Part shown: positions 1-11,060 of the stretch, in pieces
How positions within the stretch are numbered: position 1 is the first letter of the stretch
Layout: every line of letters starts with the position of its first letter
Assembly: GCA_028753945.1 (NCBI GenBank)
Contig: JAPNXP010000009.1
Span: 4,278,001 to 4,342,000, forward strand
DNA length: 64,000 nt
Source of the DNA: Hexactinellida sp. DTS-2022
Taxonomy: Eukaryota; Porifera; Hexactinellida
Direction of reading: 5' to 3'
The notes under the pieces: generated by a model
Seen by the model: the letters and a program-made list of their open reading frames with translations, nothing else
Told to the model about the DNA's origin: nothing
Databases searched by the model: none
Position numbers and translations under genes: made by a program

Positions 1-39
1 CACACAGACAACAATTCCTCTTTTAATATATAGATAGAT
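1..39. repeat. Truncated terminus of a Helentron-like repeat
   Basis: These bases resemble the right terminus of the element at 47790-48348: both share a CACACAGACA block followed by a CTCTTTTAATA-type end. The similarity stops where the P-like terminal repeat starts at 40, so this looks like the end of one copy cut by the window edge on one side and by the P-like insertion on the other. Only 39 bases are visible. Confidence 0.4.
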
Positions 40-1030
40 CGTGACCTTCGTTATAAAAGGCCTATTCACAACTTGATAATTTTGGACAATGGATGTGTCC
101 GAAGTCCATTATACTACAGGCCATAGACTACTATATAATACAGAAGGGAAAGCAGCCGACCAACGGATAAAAAAGAGAAGCCAGTTTCTGATTTTCACTA
201 TAATACAATCTATGCTTATAGAATTTGTGAATTTGATTTAATATAGGGTAATAGAGTATGGTAAATCCATTAGTAGTATTATAAGATTCTCAGAACTGCG
301 GTTTAGGCGCCATTAATGATGACGTCAGCGACAACTAATACACATGTATACAGTATACACATAAAAGAATTCAATGAAGCATAATTACGTTTCTTGGTTG
401 AGACTTTCTAGCAGTTTCACTAACTTCATTGGAAAGTCCTTTAAGATAAAGATTAGTTATAATCTCTTACAACCATCAGTAGCATGTAGATCGCAAACAA
501 AACCAGAATCCCATTCAACTGGTACCTGTGCAAGTAGGTGGAGCATTAAATGTTTAGTTGGAAGTTTAGTTGCCAATATCTGCGATTCAAACGATTCGAG
601 TATAGAAAATGCAGTTTCTACATACTGGTAAAGCCCTCCTCTATTAAGAATCTCAATATAAGAATTATTCATCTGATCTTTCTGAAGTAGTTCAAAACAA
701 ACATCACAGTTGAACGTTGTATGAGCGAATGAGAGATGTACTGCTACATAAGCAACAATATGTTTAGAGTCATCTGATAAAGAAAGTAGGTCAATAAAAT
801 CAGTCGGTAATGTGATTAAAAAATCCCAAATCAGCTTATTTATTTCATCAGTTGAAGACACTATTAATAAGCCACTAAAGTCGATATCGCGTTTGAGAAG
901 GTGCTGGTAAGTTATTATCTTTTCAGAACGCAGTATATCAGTTAAACTCACTAGAAAACGACCGCCACTCATTTGTCTATATTGAGAAAATCTCCTTTCT
1001 AATGGATCGGTCTGCAATCTTCCGGTTAAT
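40..1030 (-). mobile_element. P-superfamily element, partial
   Basis: The left end reads CGTGACCTTCGTTATAAAAG, nearly the same as the ends of the MITE at 43177-43499 and similar to the CGTGAACTACG end of the larger P-like element at 15015. A P/THAP9-type transposase C-terminus lies inside on the minus strand (457-1017), as expected for an element whose coding strand reads toward this end. No matching right terminus is visible before the GC-hairpin repeat at about 1040, so the element is truncated there. The boundary near 1030 is approximate. Confidence 0.6.
457..1017 (-). pseudogene. P/THAP9-like transposase, C-terminal fragment
   Basis: A 186-aa open frame begins with DPLERRFSQYRQMSGG, the signature that carries the third catalytic acidic residue in P-element and THAP9-type transposases (the Glu of DPLE). 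A second recognisable block, LNRGGLYQYV, matches the family's C-terminal RGGL-type motif, also seen in the transposase at 15.3-18.2 kb (DRGSLKWPS). The THAP zinc finger, the first two catalytic aspartates and the GTP-binding insert are absent, so only about the last fifth to quarter of the protein is left. It is a relic and cannot be active. Family assignment is by motif recognition; the exact subfamily is unknown. Confidence 0.75.
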
Positions 1031-1037
1031 ACGTTAT

Positions 1038-1105
1038 GAAAGCCATCTGTAAGTTGTCCGTGGCGAATCGACCGAGACCGAAAGGCTCGTTGACATTATT
1101 ATTAT
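1038..1105 (+). repeat. GC-hairpin dispersed repeat, short copy
   Basis: This copy contains GGCGAATCGACCGAGACCGA followed by AGGCTCGT, the same tail as the better-preserved copies at 23836-23912 and 38393-38468 and the inverted copy at 50098-50220. The unit is GC-rich against AT-rich surroundings and is built of self-complementary GCGNAGCG-type steps. I do not know its class. Confidence 0.45.
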
Positions 1106-2060
1106 ATTTCATCAATTCAATTTCCGTCTCAGTACTCGTATTTAAGAATAATATAAGAAAATGCTAATATAGATTAACGAACCTAAACCGATGAGATCAA
1201 ACGACTGGATATAAGTTCCGGATCCTTTTATGATGTTGTTAAAGATGTTATCCTTGTTTCTCCTCCTCCAACAACCCTCAGCCAGATGTGTTTCCAACAG
1301 TTCATCAGGATTAGTAGTTGATCCTCTTCTCATTCTTTTCTTAACAATGTTCCAGCTACCTTCAATTCCTTGAGTATGCACACCAGTAGTTGGATTCACG
1401 AAGTTCTCACTTTGGTTCACAGTGTGATGCGTGTACTGGGGTGTATGAGCCAAGATATTGTATGCAGCCCACTCATCTGAGTATACAACGGAGCCAGGTA
1501 GGAAGCAATGCTGGATAAGGGGTAGCAGAGTTGCAGCAGATCTATCTGGTACACATAACATAACCATTCGGCCTGAATCTCTCTAGACTATTCCAAAAAC
1601 CCAAGTACCCACTACTAATCTTCCGCGGTTCTATTTACGTTTGCCGAACTTGGATTCATCAATCTCCACGATAATTCCGGGACCACCTAAGGGTTCAGCA
1701 TCTTGTATGATCTCTTCAACACAGATATCCCTCATAAAGTTCTTCCAATCAAAAATACAGTAGGGAGATAGAGAGCGTACAGAAAATCTTAAAAACTTTA
1801 TCCTGTTATTGTGAGACAATTAGTTGGAATACAATATTACTATTCATTGACTCACTCACCAGGGCTATTGATCATATTCTTATCCATTATTTTCAATGCA
1901 GAAGTTGAGTGTACGACTTGTTTGGTAGGGTAGGGAATAAAGAAAAAACATGGAAGGGAAGGTTAAATTTGTTAGGTAATCTTGGACATGCAAGTACACA
2001 CCCATATGTAAACATCCTGAATATGAAGTAAATTTCAATCCGATCATTTTTGGTGACGTA
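1100..2060 (-). mobile_element. Merlin (IS1595/ISXO2-like) DNA transposon remnant
   Basis: The block holds a degraded Merlin transposase plus upstream noncoding sequence. Bases about 1740-1960 recur in inverted orientation at about 10330-10570, which supports a mobile repeat. Terminal inverted repeats and target duplications were not identified, so both boundaries are approximate. Confidence 0.6.
1142..1819 (-). pseudogene. Merlin/ISXO2-like DDE transposase, broken
   Basis: Read right to left, the upstream part has VEIDESKFGKRK with the first catalytic Asp; the downstream part has VYSDEWAAYN with the second Asp and QGIEGSWNIVKKRM with the catalytic Glu. This order and these motifs are the DDE core of the IS1595/Merlin family (ISXO2-like domain). 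Between them an in-frame stretch reads NRGRLVVGTWVFGIV, interrupted by two TAG codons, one just after FGKRK and one before RDSGRMVML. The N-terminal HTH part is not visible. Only two stops break an otherwise continuous frame, so the decay is moderate. The family is confidently assigned; activity is excluded for this copy. Confidence 0.8.
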
Positions 2061-2301
2061 TGGCCTTCGAAGTGGCTCAATGTGTCATCATTTCCAGAAA
2101 ATATTTCACCCTCTCGCGAAGTAAGTGGAGGAGGGTGGTTGTCCCGCCGTGTCTCAAAAATATAAAAATAGACATTCTAACTAAATGGCAAAATGGGGCG
2201 TAAATAACATTATATTCATCGAATTTCTTCACGTGACAATATGGATATTTTCTAGTCTGTAGAAAATACTGGTAATCATTGACCAATTTTCGATAAAAGT
2301 T

Positions 2302-2432
2302 TTTAAAAAATAATCCAAAATTGCAGCTGTGCCGACACATGTTCCTTTGGTGGCAGTATATTTGGTGGTGGTTTATTGATAGTGCCTCCAAAGGAACATG
2401 CTGTCAGCACAGCTGCAATGTGGGATTTTTTT
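2302..2432. repeat. R1 hairpin core, copy A
   Basis: An imperfect inverted repeat of about 130 bp. One arm runs through AATTGCAGCTGTGCCGACA and the other through TGTCAGCACAGCTGCAAT, with a CACCACCAAA-type loop. It recurs at 26651-26787, 31553-31678, 34895-35027 and 45585-45719 and marks one end of the R1 repeat. Confidence 0.7.
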
Positions 2433-2678
2433 GGGCAAGTCATGAACGCCTCATGGTGTTTAGACTCATTTAACAAGTTGTTACGGGACAAAGGAACAAC
2501 TGTTGAATTTGAAGTTTATTTCTATCTTAAACCATCTTGAATTTAATGGCATTAGTTCTTTATGTATAGGTAATATATTTTATAAATAGTTAATTATTTT
2601 AGCATGTTATCCACGGTGAGTTGAGAAAAGTCCACAAATTCCTTCTATTGTTTAATTTACTTAATCCATTGTATAGTA

Positions 2679-2836
2679 CAGTGGAAGCCGCTTAATCGGG
2701 AAATTCGGTTATTCGGGACAAGGCTTTGGAAACCAATTTCTTATCAATAGTATAAATATATCGGTTAATCGGGAGAACCGGATAAACGGGACTAAATTCC
2801 TACTCCCGAGGCGTCCCGATTAAGCGGCTTCCACTG
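2679..2836. mobile_element. pogo/Tc1-type MITE
   Basis: A 158-bp element with terminal inverted repeats beginning CAGTGGAAGCCGCTTAATCG, flanked by TA on both sides (2677-2678 and 2837-2838). Ends starting CAGT next to a TA target are typical of pogo/Tigger-type elements. It lies inside R1 copy A, so it is the younger of the two. Confidence 0.8.
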
Positions 2837-2912
2837 TAATACTAAAATAAATAGAAGTGAGTTGGATTTATAAGTTAAATCAATTTAATTATCGCAAGTT
2901 GAAACAATAGAG

Positions 2913-4278
2913 CAGGACCGGATTTATAATTGTGGGGGCCCCGGGGCAATAAATCTGTGGGGGCCCAGAAATTTCGTCATTGTTCGATAGTTGAATGTAT
3001 CAGTAGTACTTTTTCTATTAACATTCTCCTGCATCACATACCGTACGGTGGAAATTATGTATAATTAGCCCAAACACATACCTATAAACCTCAGAGATTT
3101 TAACCATTTTGCCTGTTCTGTACAGGCGTACAGGGATTTCTTGCATTTGTACAGGGTTTTTTAGTTTGGACAATATTACTGATTGTGAGTCTAATATTAC
3201 CTAAAATGTAGCATTCTCTTTTGTGTAAATCAACATTTCCTATTCAAGCGTACAGGGATTCCCTGTACAGTGTACAGTCTATATACTAATACTAAGTTTT
3301 CCCCTTTCTAAAAAGTGATTAATTTGATCAATGTCAACCTTAATAAATATAAATAACATGAAAGTATCGCTTATCATGCATTCTGCATTGACCACATAAT
3401 GCAATGTCTTGGTTAGTATAATTCCTCTTAGAATAAGTGTATAGGGATTTCTTAAACGAGCGAGCGTTGCGAGCGAGAAGGGATTTTGGCCAATGTATAG
3501 GCAGGGACGTCGCCAGGATTTTTCATCTAGGGGGGGCGGCCAAATTACCAGGGGGGGCATGCCCCCCCTCACAAAATTCGTATCAACGAGAGTCGATTAT
3601 AATATGAAATTATCAAGTTTCTATCTTATATATTAAATCTAAATGGTTTGTTTTTTTGTTTGTTGTTTGTTTGTTCGGAATTGATTGAGAAACTGGGTAA
3701 GAACTACAGACTTGAAATTTGGCAGGGAGGTGGGTAACTACGTATCTAGAAACAAGTTCTAATATCTAAGAAAAATATTCACATCTTCAATCTCAAAAGG
3801 TAACAAAACCTTTAACCAATTAAATTCGATCGTGGCACAGTATGGATTAGCAGCTAGCATTCAATTAGTATAAATTGATTTAGTGTCTCTAACATTTGTT
3901 AACCGTGCATTATAGAATGCCAATCTGAAACTGCAATTTAATTGGGCGAGAGAAAAAGGGGGGGGCATTGCCCCCCTATGCCCCCCCCGTGGCGACGTCC
4001 CTGTGTATAGGGTAAAATGGAGCCCCGTACAGGGATATGACTCAAATAGGTTGGCAGGTACGCAAACAGTAAACGGAAAATAGACAAAATAGATATTTTG
4101 AATTAAACATTGTAGCCATCTCATTCATACAATAACTGTGCGCCACCTAGCAACTTTGTCGCGAGGTCCCACTTCCAACACCCTATTATTGATTGTCCTA
4201 CTACATAAGTATGTGAAACCCTTATGTGTGGGGGCCCGGGGCAAATTGCCCGTTTGCCCTGCCTTAAGTCCGGTCCTG
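2913..4278. mobile_element. hAT-type non-autonomous element
   Basis: The left end CAGGACCGGATTTATAA and the right end TTAAGTCCGGTCCTG form an inverted pair, flanked by a perfect 8-bp duplication CAATAGAG (2905-2912 and 4279-4286). The 8-bp duplication is the hAT hallmark. Long G and C runs lie just inside both ends. The 1366-bp body holds no transposase and includes a second, younger hAT MITE at 3502-4003. Confidence 0.85.
3502..4003. mobile_element. hAT-type MITE nested in hAT MITE
   Basis: The ends CAGGGACGTCGCCA and TGGCGACGTCCCTG are inverted repeats; both flanks carry TGTATAGG (3494-3501, 4004-4011), a perfect 8-bp target duplication. The element is 502 bp, with G-run and C-run subterminal tracts and no coding capacity. 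Its position inside 2913-4278 gives the relative age. Confidence 0.88.
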
Positions 4279-4709
4279 CAATAGAGTAATATTTAACAAG
4301 TTAAATCAATATAGTTATTACAAGTTGAAACAATAGAATTAGATTCAATATAAATATTACAAGTTGTAACAATGGAAATTGATTTAACAGTTTACTGAAT
4401 CTGAACTATGAGGAAATACAGGAGATGGTACCCAAATTATGACACAAACCCACGCCAAATTGAACATTTTCGAATTGCCAAAAGGTGTAGAATTTAATTT
4501 ACTATCCAAATATGTAAATTTAATCAAGCTCACTATTTTCTATTCATGTTATAACCCATAATTAGATTAAATAGGTGCTAAAGTTATTTGATCAAAATTC
4601 GTAACCCCAGGTGCAAATTAGACGGTCACTCCGCACCTGTATGCCAAGTTTCAGCCCTCAATGTATACAAGTGTGGTGGCCAGGGCACCTGCTACGGAGT
4701 AATATAAAA

Positions 4710-5600
4710 AATGCTGTCGGCACAGTTTGCAATTTTGGATTTTTTTCACCATGAAATGAACGCCTCAAGCTGTTTCGTTAGACCCATTTATCAAGTTGTT
4801 ACGTGACAAAGGAAGGATTGATAAATTTAAGTTTGTTTCTATCTTAAACCAGCTTGAGTTTATTGCCTTTCATTCATTATGTATTGATAATAAATTATAT
4901 TATATCAGTTAATTATTTAGGAATGGTATCCACGGTGAGTTGAGTTAAGTTAACAATACCTTATTAATCTAATTTAATTTATTCCTTTGTATAGTAATAC
5001 TAGAATTAAATAGATGCCAGCTAGAATTTATAAGATAACTCAATATATTAATCGCAAGTTGAATCAATAGAGAAAGATTTAACAATTTAAATCAATATAG
5101 TTATTACAAGCTCCAACAATAGAATTAGATCTAACACTTTTACTGAAACTGAAGTGGGAGTAAACAAATAAATTTCAACTCAAATTTATTGCATGAATTA
5201 AACCCATTATAAAAAGTTGTCTTTTCCCATCAGACGCAGGATTTCTAGGTGAATCCAAATGTTAAATATTATTTGTTGTTTAGTATTATAACTTTTGAGT
5301 TATGGACAGACAAATTTTGAAAGGTGTTAGAAATGTGTCCAAAATTCGTTAATGAAAAATATTAACTCCAGGTGCAAATTATACGGTCATATCGCACCTA
5401 CATGCCAAGTTTTAGCACATCAACTATAATCAACTATAAAGCTCTGGCCAGGGCACCGTCTACGGGGAAAATAAAATAAAGGCTGTGATTTCAATACTGG
5501 GCCATTATACTATAGTATAGTGGGCACAGTAAAAAATAAAGGCAGTGAAATTAGAACTCGGCCACTATCTATACTATAGTCGGCACAGTAATAATGAAAT
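4710..5600 (+). repeat. R1 dispersed repeat, copy B
   Basis: Starts with half of the R1 hairpin (CTGTCGGCACAGTTTGCAAT), runs through the same ordered blocks as copy A and ends with two copies of a palindromic terminal motif containing CTATACTATAGT next to GGCACAGTAA. Copy B directly abuts copy A in the same orientation, so the two may be a tandem duplication. Confidence 0.6.
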
Positions 5601-5615
5601 AGCTATTCAAATACA

Positions 5616-7990
5616 CATAGGCCCCTCTTTGGTTAACTTTTAATTTTTATAATAATTGAGTTTATTTCGTTTTATTAGTTATAATACTCGGGAGGATAAT
5701 ATAGGAAAATTTGGCTTAATTCGGAGCACAATTGAACTTTCTAGGGATGGTGAAATTTGGAAATGTCTGTTATATGGCCAAATTCAGAGTACAGTACATA
5801 ATAGATATAGTGATATTGGATATAGTGATATATTGGATATAGTGATAATTTTGCAGCATTTGGTGCGTCCCCGAGCAAATCACATACAAATTTTATTGGT
5901 TATAGTGATATCATTATTGGATATAGTGATAATTTGTGTACAGATTACACAAGAATATTGGATTTTTGACCTTCCTTGGACCCCATAATTTCATTTTTAC
6001 AGTATAAATATCGTTACCACTTGAATTTGATAAGGAATTTGATTATTCTTTTCAGAATATAAGTATTGACAAATTGACAATGTATACAGTCATATATTAG
6101 ATGCGGTGATAAGTTGGATATAGTGATATAATGGGTATAGTGATATATTGGATATAGTGATAATTTGGCCACAAATCAGATGTCCCCACCATTATCACTT
6201 TATCCAATATGTACTGTACTATAAATACGGCCGATCTATGCTCTTCAGATAATTTGCGATTAGATTGTTTTTAGATAGAACCCTCTAATGTATTGAAAAT
6301 TTCAGGTGAATATGAAATCTATTTTTCCTGTAGTGACCATTATAAGATCCAGTAATATGATGTTTCCTGTAATCACATTGGGAGGTCCTTTTATTTATAT
6401 TTTTTGATTCTCAGACACCCGTTCACCTATAATTGAAATTTTGAGCAGGAAAATGCTCGCAATACCCGACTTCCTATCAGTCGATAATACATTTATGACC
6501 CTAACTCACGCCGTTTTCAAAATGACCATATATGGGCATTGGAATGTGCCACTTTGATAATTTAGCAAATTTATAACTCATGAAGTATTGACTCTAGAGC
6601 TTAGCACTAATTTTCCAATCACATACATGTACTATTGCAAACCCATTAGGAGAACAATTAAAATCATTTTCGAAAAGATTGCTATCCTATAAATTCACCG
6701 GATCACCCTCATAATAGTGTGAAAAGTAAATTAAAAATATTTATGTACATTAGGTTCAACTATAGCAAATTTCGTCCAAATTGGTTGAAACCAAGTCTAA
6801 ACTATTGAGGACATATGTTATTCCGGAGGATTTTTCAAACTAACATATACCACGCAAACCTTCAGACTTCTATATCTTTGAATGCCAATTATCCCCTGGA
6901 AATCTAAATACTACTTGGACACGTTAGTTTGTCCCATAATACCCCTTCGTATTATCTATTGTTTAAGACAAAGTTTGACTCTCTAGCTTATATACTTTCC
7001 AAGTTACAGCAAGGTATGGTGAATATGGAACTGAATGACAAATCATTACCATAACATTAATTGAAATTTATTCATAACTCGAGTCATAAGTGAAATTTGG
7101 GTTATTATAAATGCGATGTTAATGTCGATATAGTTAGTACTAAGTAAAAGCTTGGGGGCGATAGAAAGCATAATATGATCTAATGTTTACTTTTCACACT
7201 ACGTGGGGGATCAGTCGGAATTTTAAGGAATGTTTCATCATCCTGAACATTCCGATTGATCACCCCCGTAGTGTGAAAAGTAAACATTAGTACATATTAT
7301 GCTTTCTATCGCCCCCAAGCTTTTACTTAGTACTAACTATATCGACATTAACATCGCATTTATAATAACCCAAATTTCACTTACGACTCGAGTTATGAAT
7401 AAATTTCAATTAATGTTATGGTAAATGATTTGTCATTCAGTTCCATATTCACCATACCTTGCTGTAACTTGGAAAGTATATAAGCTAGAGAGTCAAACTT
7501 TGTCTTAAACAATAGATAATTCGAAGGGGTATTATGGGACAAACTAACGTATCCAAGTAGTATTTAGATTTCCAGGGGATACTTAGCCTTGAAGTCAGAC
7601 TTGGACTGCAAATTTACATAATTCGTCCAATAATGCAAAATTGGCAGTCAAAATGCGACTTCAAAGGGCTATAACTCCAAAGTTTTTGTATGCTAGAGGT
7701 TAGTTTGAGGAATGCTCAGGAATTACATATGTCCTCAGACTCCTCATTTGTTTAGACCAGGTCAACCAATTTAGACCAAATTTGCAATAGTTGAACCTAA
7801 TGAAAATTTATTTGAATTGAAAATTGACCTTTTCATGATGATACACACATTCCTCAGCACTAAACTGGTAGTAACAGCAAAGGTAGGGCTCAGATTGACT
7901 TGAAATTTTCAGTGTATCTATACTTTACTGGGTACTATACGAAAACAGTCTAATCTCAATTACCATTTGACCAAAGAGGGGTCTATTTTA
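5616..7990. repeat. Foldback-type repeat element with long inverted core
   Basis: Possible ends are AGGCCCCTCTTTGG on the left and CCAAAGAGGGGTCT on the right, an inverted pair. Inside are an irregular GGATATAGTGATA tandem (about 5805-5950 and 6105-6165) and the large palindrome at 6891-7580. Blocks at about 6417-6860 and 7600-7980 recur in the cluster at 35.7-39.4 kb. No open frame has recognisable coding content. No target duplication was identified. Confidence 0.5.
6891..7580. repeat. Long near-perfect palindrome
   Basis: The left arm (6891-7221) and right arm (7249-7580) are inverted copies of about 330 bp with only scattered differences, separated by 27 bases. The arm ends pair ATCCCCTGGA with TCCAGGGGAT, and the inner ends pair TCGGAAT with ATTCCGA. 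Such a structure would fold into a long hairpin if transcribed. Confidence 0.9.
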
Positions 7991-8645
7991 GTGTACTAGT
8001 ATAGTAGTGCTTAGGTATACAGGGGTGGATTTTTGACACCCGATAACTCCCAATTTTTAATGCGTTTTCGAACAGTGCTAGTTATTCTAAGAATTAAGTA
8101 GAAACTCAGAATTTCTAAAATCGAAAAACTTGTAATAGATATTAATAGTTTAAAATAGCGTAATAGTGAATCCATACTAGTCATTCTAAATTCCTGCTAT
8201 TTACTCTATTTGGCGCAAGTTCTATTATAGTCCAATTTTAAAACTACTACATTAGTACAAGGGATTATGCCACACATAAATTGCGATATCGATTTGATTC
8301 TTTTTTTCTATAGATTTTCATATAATCACTCGATTTTATCAGAATTTGTGCATTATATAATTATTAACTCTATAACTTTGTATTAAAGTTGAAAATCGAC
8401 ACTGCTTAATCCCAAGTACAACTGATAAGGATCATTTTTGATTAACAGTTTTTTTTTCTACAAATTATACTTTTTGAGATATGCTAAGGTATACAAAGGT
8501 CACTATGAATTATGAACAAAAAAAATTCCACATAAATAGACTATATTTTGCTTTCATTAATTATTAACTCTCTAACTTTGTATTACAGTTGAAATTCGAT
8601 GCGGTATATTTAGTAGCTCTACAGATAAGGATCATTTTTGCATAT
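7991..8645. other. AT-rich noncoding, repeat-derived
   Basis: No gene is seen. A block around 8470-8515 (TTGAGATATGCTAAGGTAT and following) recurs at about 12355-12400 in the same orientation, and two related blocks around 8340-8450 and 8550-8640 share AACTTTGTATTA with a following ATCATTTTTG. This looks like an older repeat partly duplicated on both sides of the 8.6-12.3 kb structure. Confidence 0.4.
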
Positions 8646-8870
8646 AACAAAAAGTACACAGAGCATGCTCATAAGGTACATAGAGCATGCTCATAAGGTA
8701 CACAGAGCATGCTCATAAGGTACACAGAGCATGCTCATAAGGTACATAGAGCATGCTCGTATAAAAGTACATAGAGCATGCTCGTAAAAGTATACATAGA
8801 GCATGCTCGTAAAAGTACATAGAGCATGCTCGTAAAAGTACATAGAGCATGCTCGTATAAAAGCATACAA
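8646..8870. repeat. Palindromic GAGCATGCTC minisatellite, left arm
   Basis: Nine or so tandem units of about 20-25 bp, each carrying the perfect palindrome GAGCATGCTC separated by ATAAGGTACACA or GTAAAAGTACATA linkers. The same array appears in inverted orientation at 12140-12308, including the order of linker types, so the two arrays are arms of one inverted repeat. Confidence 0.9.
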
Positions 8871-9118
8871 ATAAATGCGAATTTGGAAATATATTCAATT
8901 CTTAATAAGATCTAATATAGATGTTCTAAAATAATGCTACAATTATTAAGACGTGTATTATTTTTATAAGTGTTGCTATAAGTGTGTATCAAATTGGAAC
9001 GCAATTCATAAGTAGTAAATATTATACTTGTGATTATTATAATAGGGTAGTGGCGTAGCCAGACCTTGAGGCCAACCTGGGCACACTTGGGGCACTCACC
9101 CACGGCGTGGCCAAAATA

Positions 9119-9746
9119 CAGGCCCGGATTTACCATACGGCAGATGCGGCATATGCCGGGGCCCCCGCGCTTTTGTATTTTTGGGCCCCGCGCGGTGGGT
9201 AGTTTTCATTTTTGAAAAAATGTTCGTAATCGATGGACTAACTTTATTTGTCACAGTTGAGTATACTACTACGTAGTCTCTTTGTCCCGCGTTTTTTGCT
9301 CCTGTGAAATCCCGTAAACAAAACTTTTAGAAGACCCACGATAAGGTTTATTATTATTTTCACAATCAGCCAGATTTTACCTAAAAGTATATCTATGTAT
9401 GTAGATTAACTAGAAAACAGTAATTTTTTAATTTTTATATTCGATATTATTAGGCATGTGTCATGCACTAGACAAGTACATTGAATATCAGACTAAACTC
9501 TGATGTATATTTCCTTACAAGTAAAGATACAGGTGAAATGTTATTGGAGTAGGGGACAAAAGGAACTGCGTTTAATCTTAAATATTTTCTGAGTAAGGGA
9601 AATTTTCCCTTGCACTCCATGAACCATCCCACCAAAACTCAGCATTCCGTGAGCAAAAATCGGCAATATTATTCGTTTTCAATACGATCAAGGGGCCCCG
9701 CGATGAAAATATGCCGCGGGCCCCGAACAACCCTAATCCGTCCCTG
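9119..9746. mobile_element. hAT-type MITE nested in larger hAT element
   Basis: The left end CAGGCCCGGATTTACC and the right end CTAATCCGTCCCTG are imperfect inverted repeats with the CGGATT core common to animal hAT MITEs. The flanks CCAAAATA (9111-9118) and CCAGAATA (9747-9754) match at 7 of 8 positions. Subterminal GGGGCCCC-type tracts (GCCGGGGCCCC, GCGGGCCCCG) face each other. 628 bp, noncoding. Confidence 0.75.
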
Positions 9747-9944
9747 CCAGAATAAAATCTAGGGGGGTCAAAGGTAAATCCAGCGAGCGATCGAATGGGG
9801 GCCTGCGGGTATAACCCCGGTAAAAAAATTAACAGAGTTTATGTTAACTACCAAAGCATTATTGTTCTTGCTGGTACTAGTCATGCAATCATTCATTTTA
9901 TACGGCATCCCATACTACTAAGTAATTTTAGCTATAATATTTTA

Positions 9945-10030
9945 TTATACTAGCGCGCTACGCTTGCTGAGTTGCTTCCAGACCTGTAATACCCACACAA
10001 CAACCGCTAAGCGGTTGTTGTGTGGTACTA
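9945..10030. repeat. GC-hairpin end, CACACAACAACCGC type
   Basis: CACACAACAACCGCTAAGCG pairs with GCGGTTGTTGTGTGG as a short perfect stem; just upstream is TATACTAGCGCGCTACGC. The same TATACTAGCGCGCT start and an ACCAACCGCNNNGCGGTTGGT stem occur in the foldback at 36.3-37.4 kb and near 32.05 kb. Confidence 0.55.
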
Positions 10031-10329
10031 ATCACAACAACTCTCGTTATTAGTGTACATTAGTTCCAGATACAATAATTACCTTCCATTATTTATAACA
10101 ATCTCCTACATGCTCGAGCAAGCCAATTATTATTGGTGCGGCGAAGTGACGTCGAGTTATTGAATCTCAGTGTGACATAAATGCTACCAGAATATTGATG
10201 CGGCTACCTAAAATATTGTTGCGGCCAAGCCCGCACCTGCTGCACCTGCTCCTCATATAGTAGTAATAGTATATGTACTATGTGAATATTTTGACATTTA
10301 CTAATATTTAAGTCTAAGATTACCGAAAC

Positions 10330-10570
10330 AAATTTAACCTTCTCTTCCATGTGTTTTTTATACCCTACCCTACCAAACTAGTCGTACACTTAACATCTGC
10401 ATTTAAATTAATGGATAAGAATATAATCAATAACCCTGGTGAGTGAGTCAATGAATAGTAATATTGTATTCCAACTAATTGTAATACAATAATAGGAATA
10501 AAGTTGTTAAGATTTTCCGTCCGCTCTCTATCTCTCTACTGTATTTTTGTGAAAGATAGAGTACTCATGT
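10330..10570 (+). mobile_element. Merlin element fragment, inverted copy
   Basis: This stretch is the reverse complement of about 1740-1960, including the CAATAACCCTGGTGAGTGAG block and the CCGCTCTCTATCTCTCTACT block from the 5' part of the Merlin element. It covers the leader and the first codons only, with no catalytic motif. Confidence 0.6.
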
Positions 10571-10574
10571 TTTC

Positions 10575-10780
10575 AAAAACCCCTCACAGACGGGATGGGA
10601 GTGTGCTTCTTCTGGTTGATTTTCAAACCTTGAATAGTATTGCATTGTAGATACAAGGAAGGATTTAAATAGAATTCAAATTACATTTCATCTTATTTTA
10701 ATATAATTTTAATTAATTAATGTTTGAATCATAAAGACTTCCAAATAAGAATAGTCTTTAATTAATTAAAGTAAGATTAA
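10575..10780 (+). repeat. Dispersed repeat shared with 50250-50400
   Basis: Begins AAACCCCTCACAGACGGGAT and continues through AAATTACATTTCATCTTA; the same ordered blocks occur at 50250-50400 in the same orientation. Unclassified and noncoding. Confidence 0.5.
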
Positions 10781-10909
10781 TGATTACAAATAGAAATAGG
10801 AATTCGCGGGTATTTACGTTACTATATTTTGAATCATTAACATTGTAAAATGTTTCAAGTGTTTCTTATGAAACACATATTCACTTACAAACAACTAGCA
10901 TAATAATAA

Positions 10910-11060
10910 GAGAATACTTATCCACCGATCATCGGCGTTTGTATTAAAAAAGCTCGCTACTTTCTACCGATTGTTTTTTTATGTTTATAAAAAACATCAT
11001 CGGTAGAAAGTAGCGAGCTTTTTTAATACAAACGCCGATGATCGGTGGATAAGTATTCTC
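10910..11060. mobile_element. Long-TIR MITE
   Basis: A 151-bp element made almost entirely of two 62-bp perfect inverted repeats that start GAGAATACTTATCCACCGAT, with a short AT-rich loop. It is flanked by TAATAATAA on both sides (10901-10909, 11061-11069). A 9-bp duplication would suggest a Mutator-like MITE, but the flank is low-complexity, so its length is uncertain. Confidence 0.85.

Larger units (their letters stand above)
2302..4709 (+). repeat. R1 dispersed repeat, copy A (with nested insertions)
   Basis: Outward from the hairpin come blocks shared with all R1 copies: a TATCCACGGTGAGTTGAG stretch, a GCAAGTTGAAACAATAGA stretch, and a distal block with CCAGGTGCAAATTA and GGCCAGGGCACC. 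The copy is interrupted by a pogo-like MITE (2679-2836) and a hAT MITE (2913-4278). Without these insertions it would be under 1 kb. No protein-coding capacity is seen. The family is unclassified. Confidence 0.6.

Noticed and set aside
5656-5988. 110-codon plus-strand frame with repeated SDILDIVI
   Set aside because: It translates the GGATATAGTGATA tandem in the foldback element.
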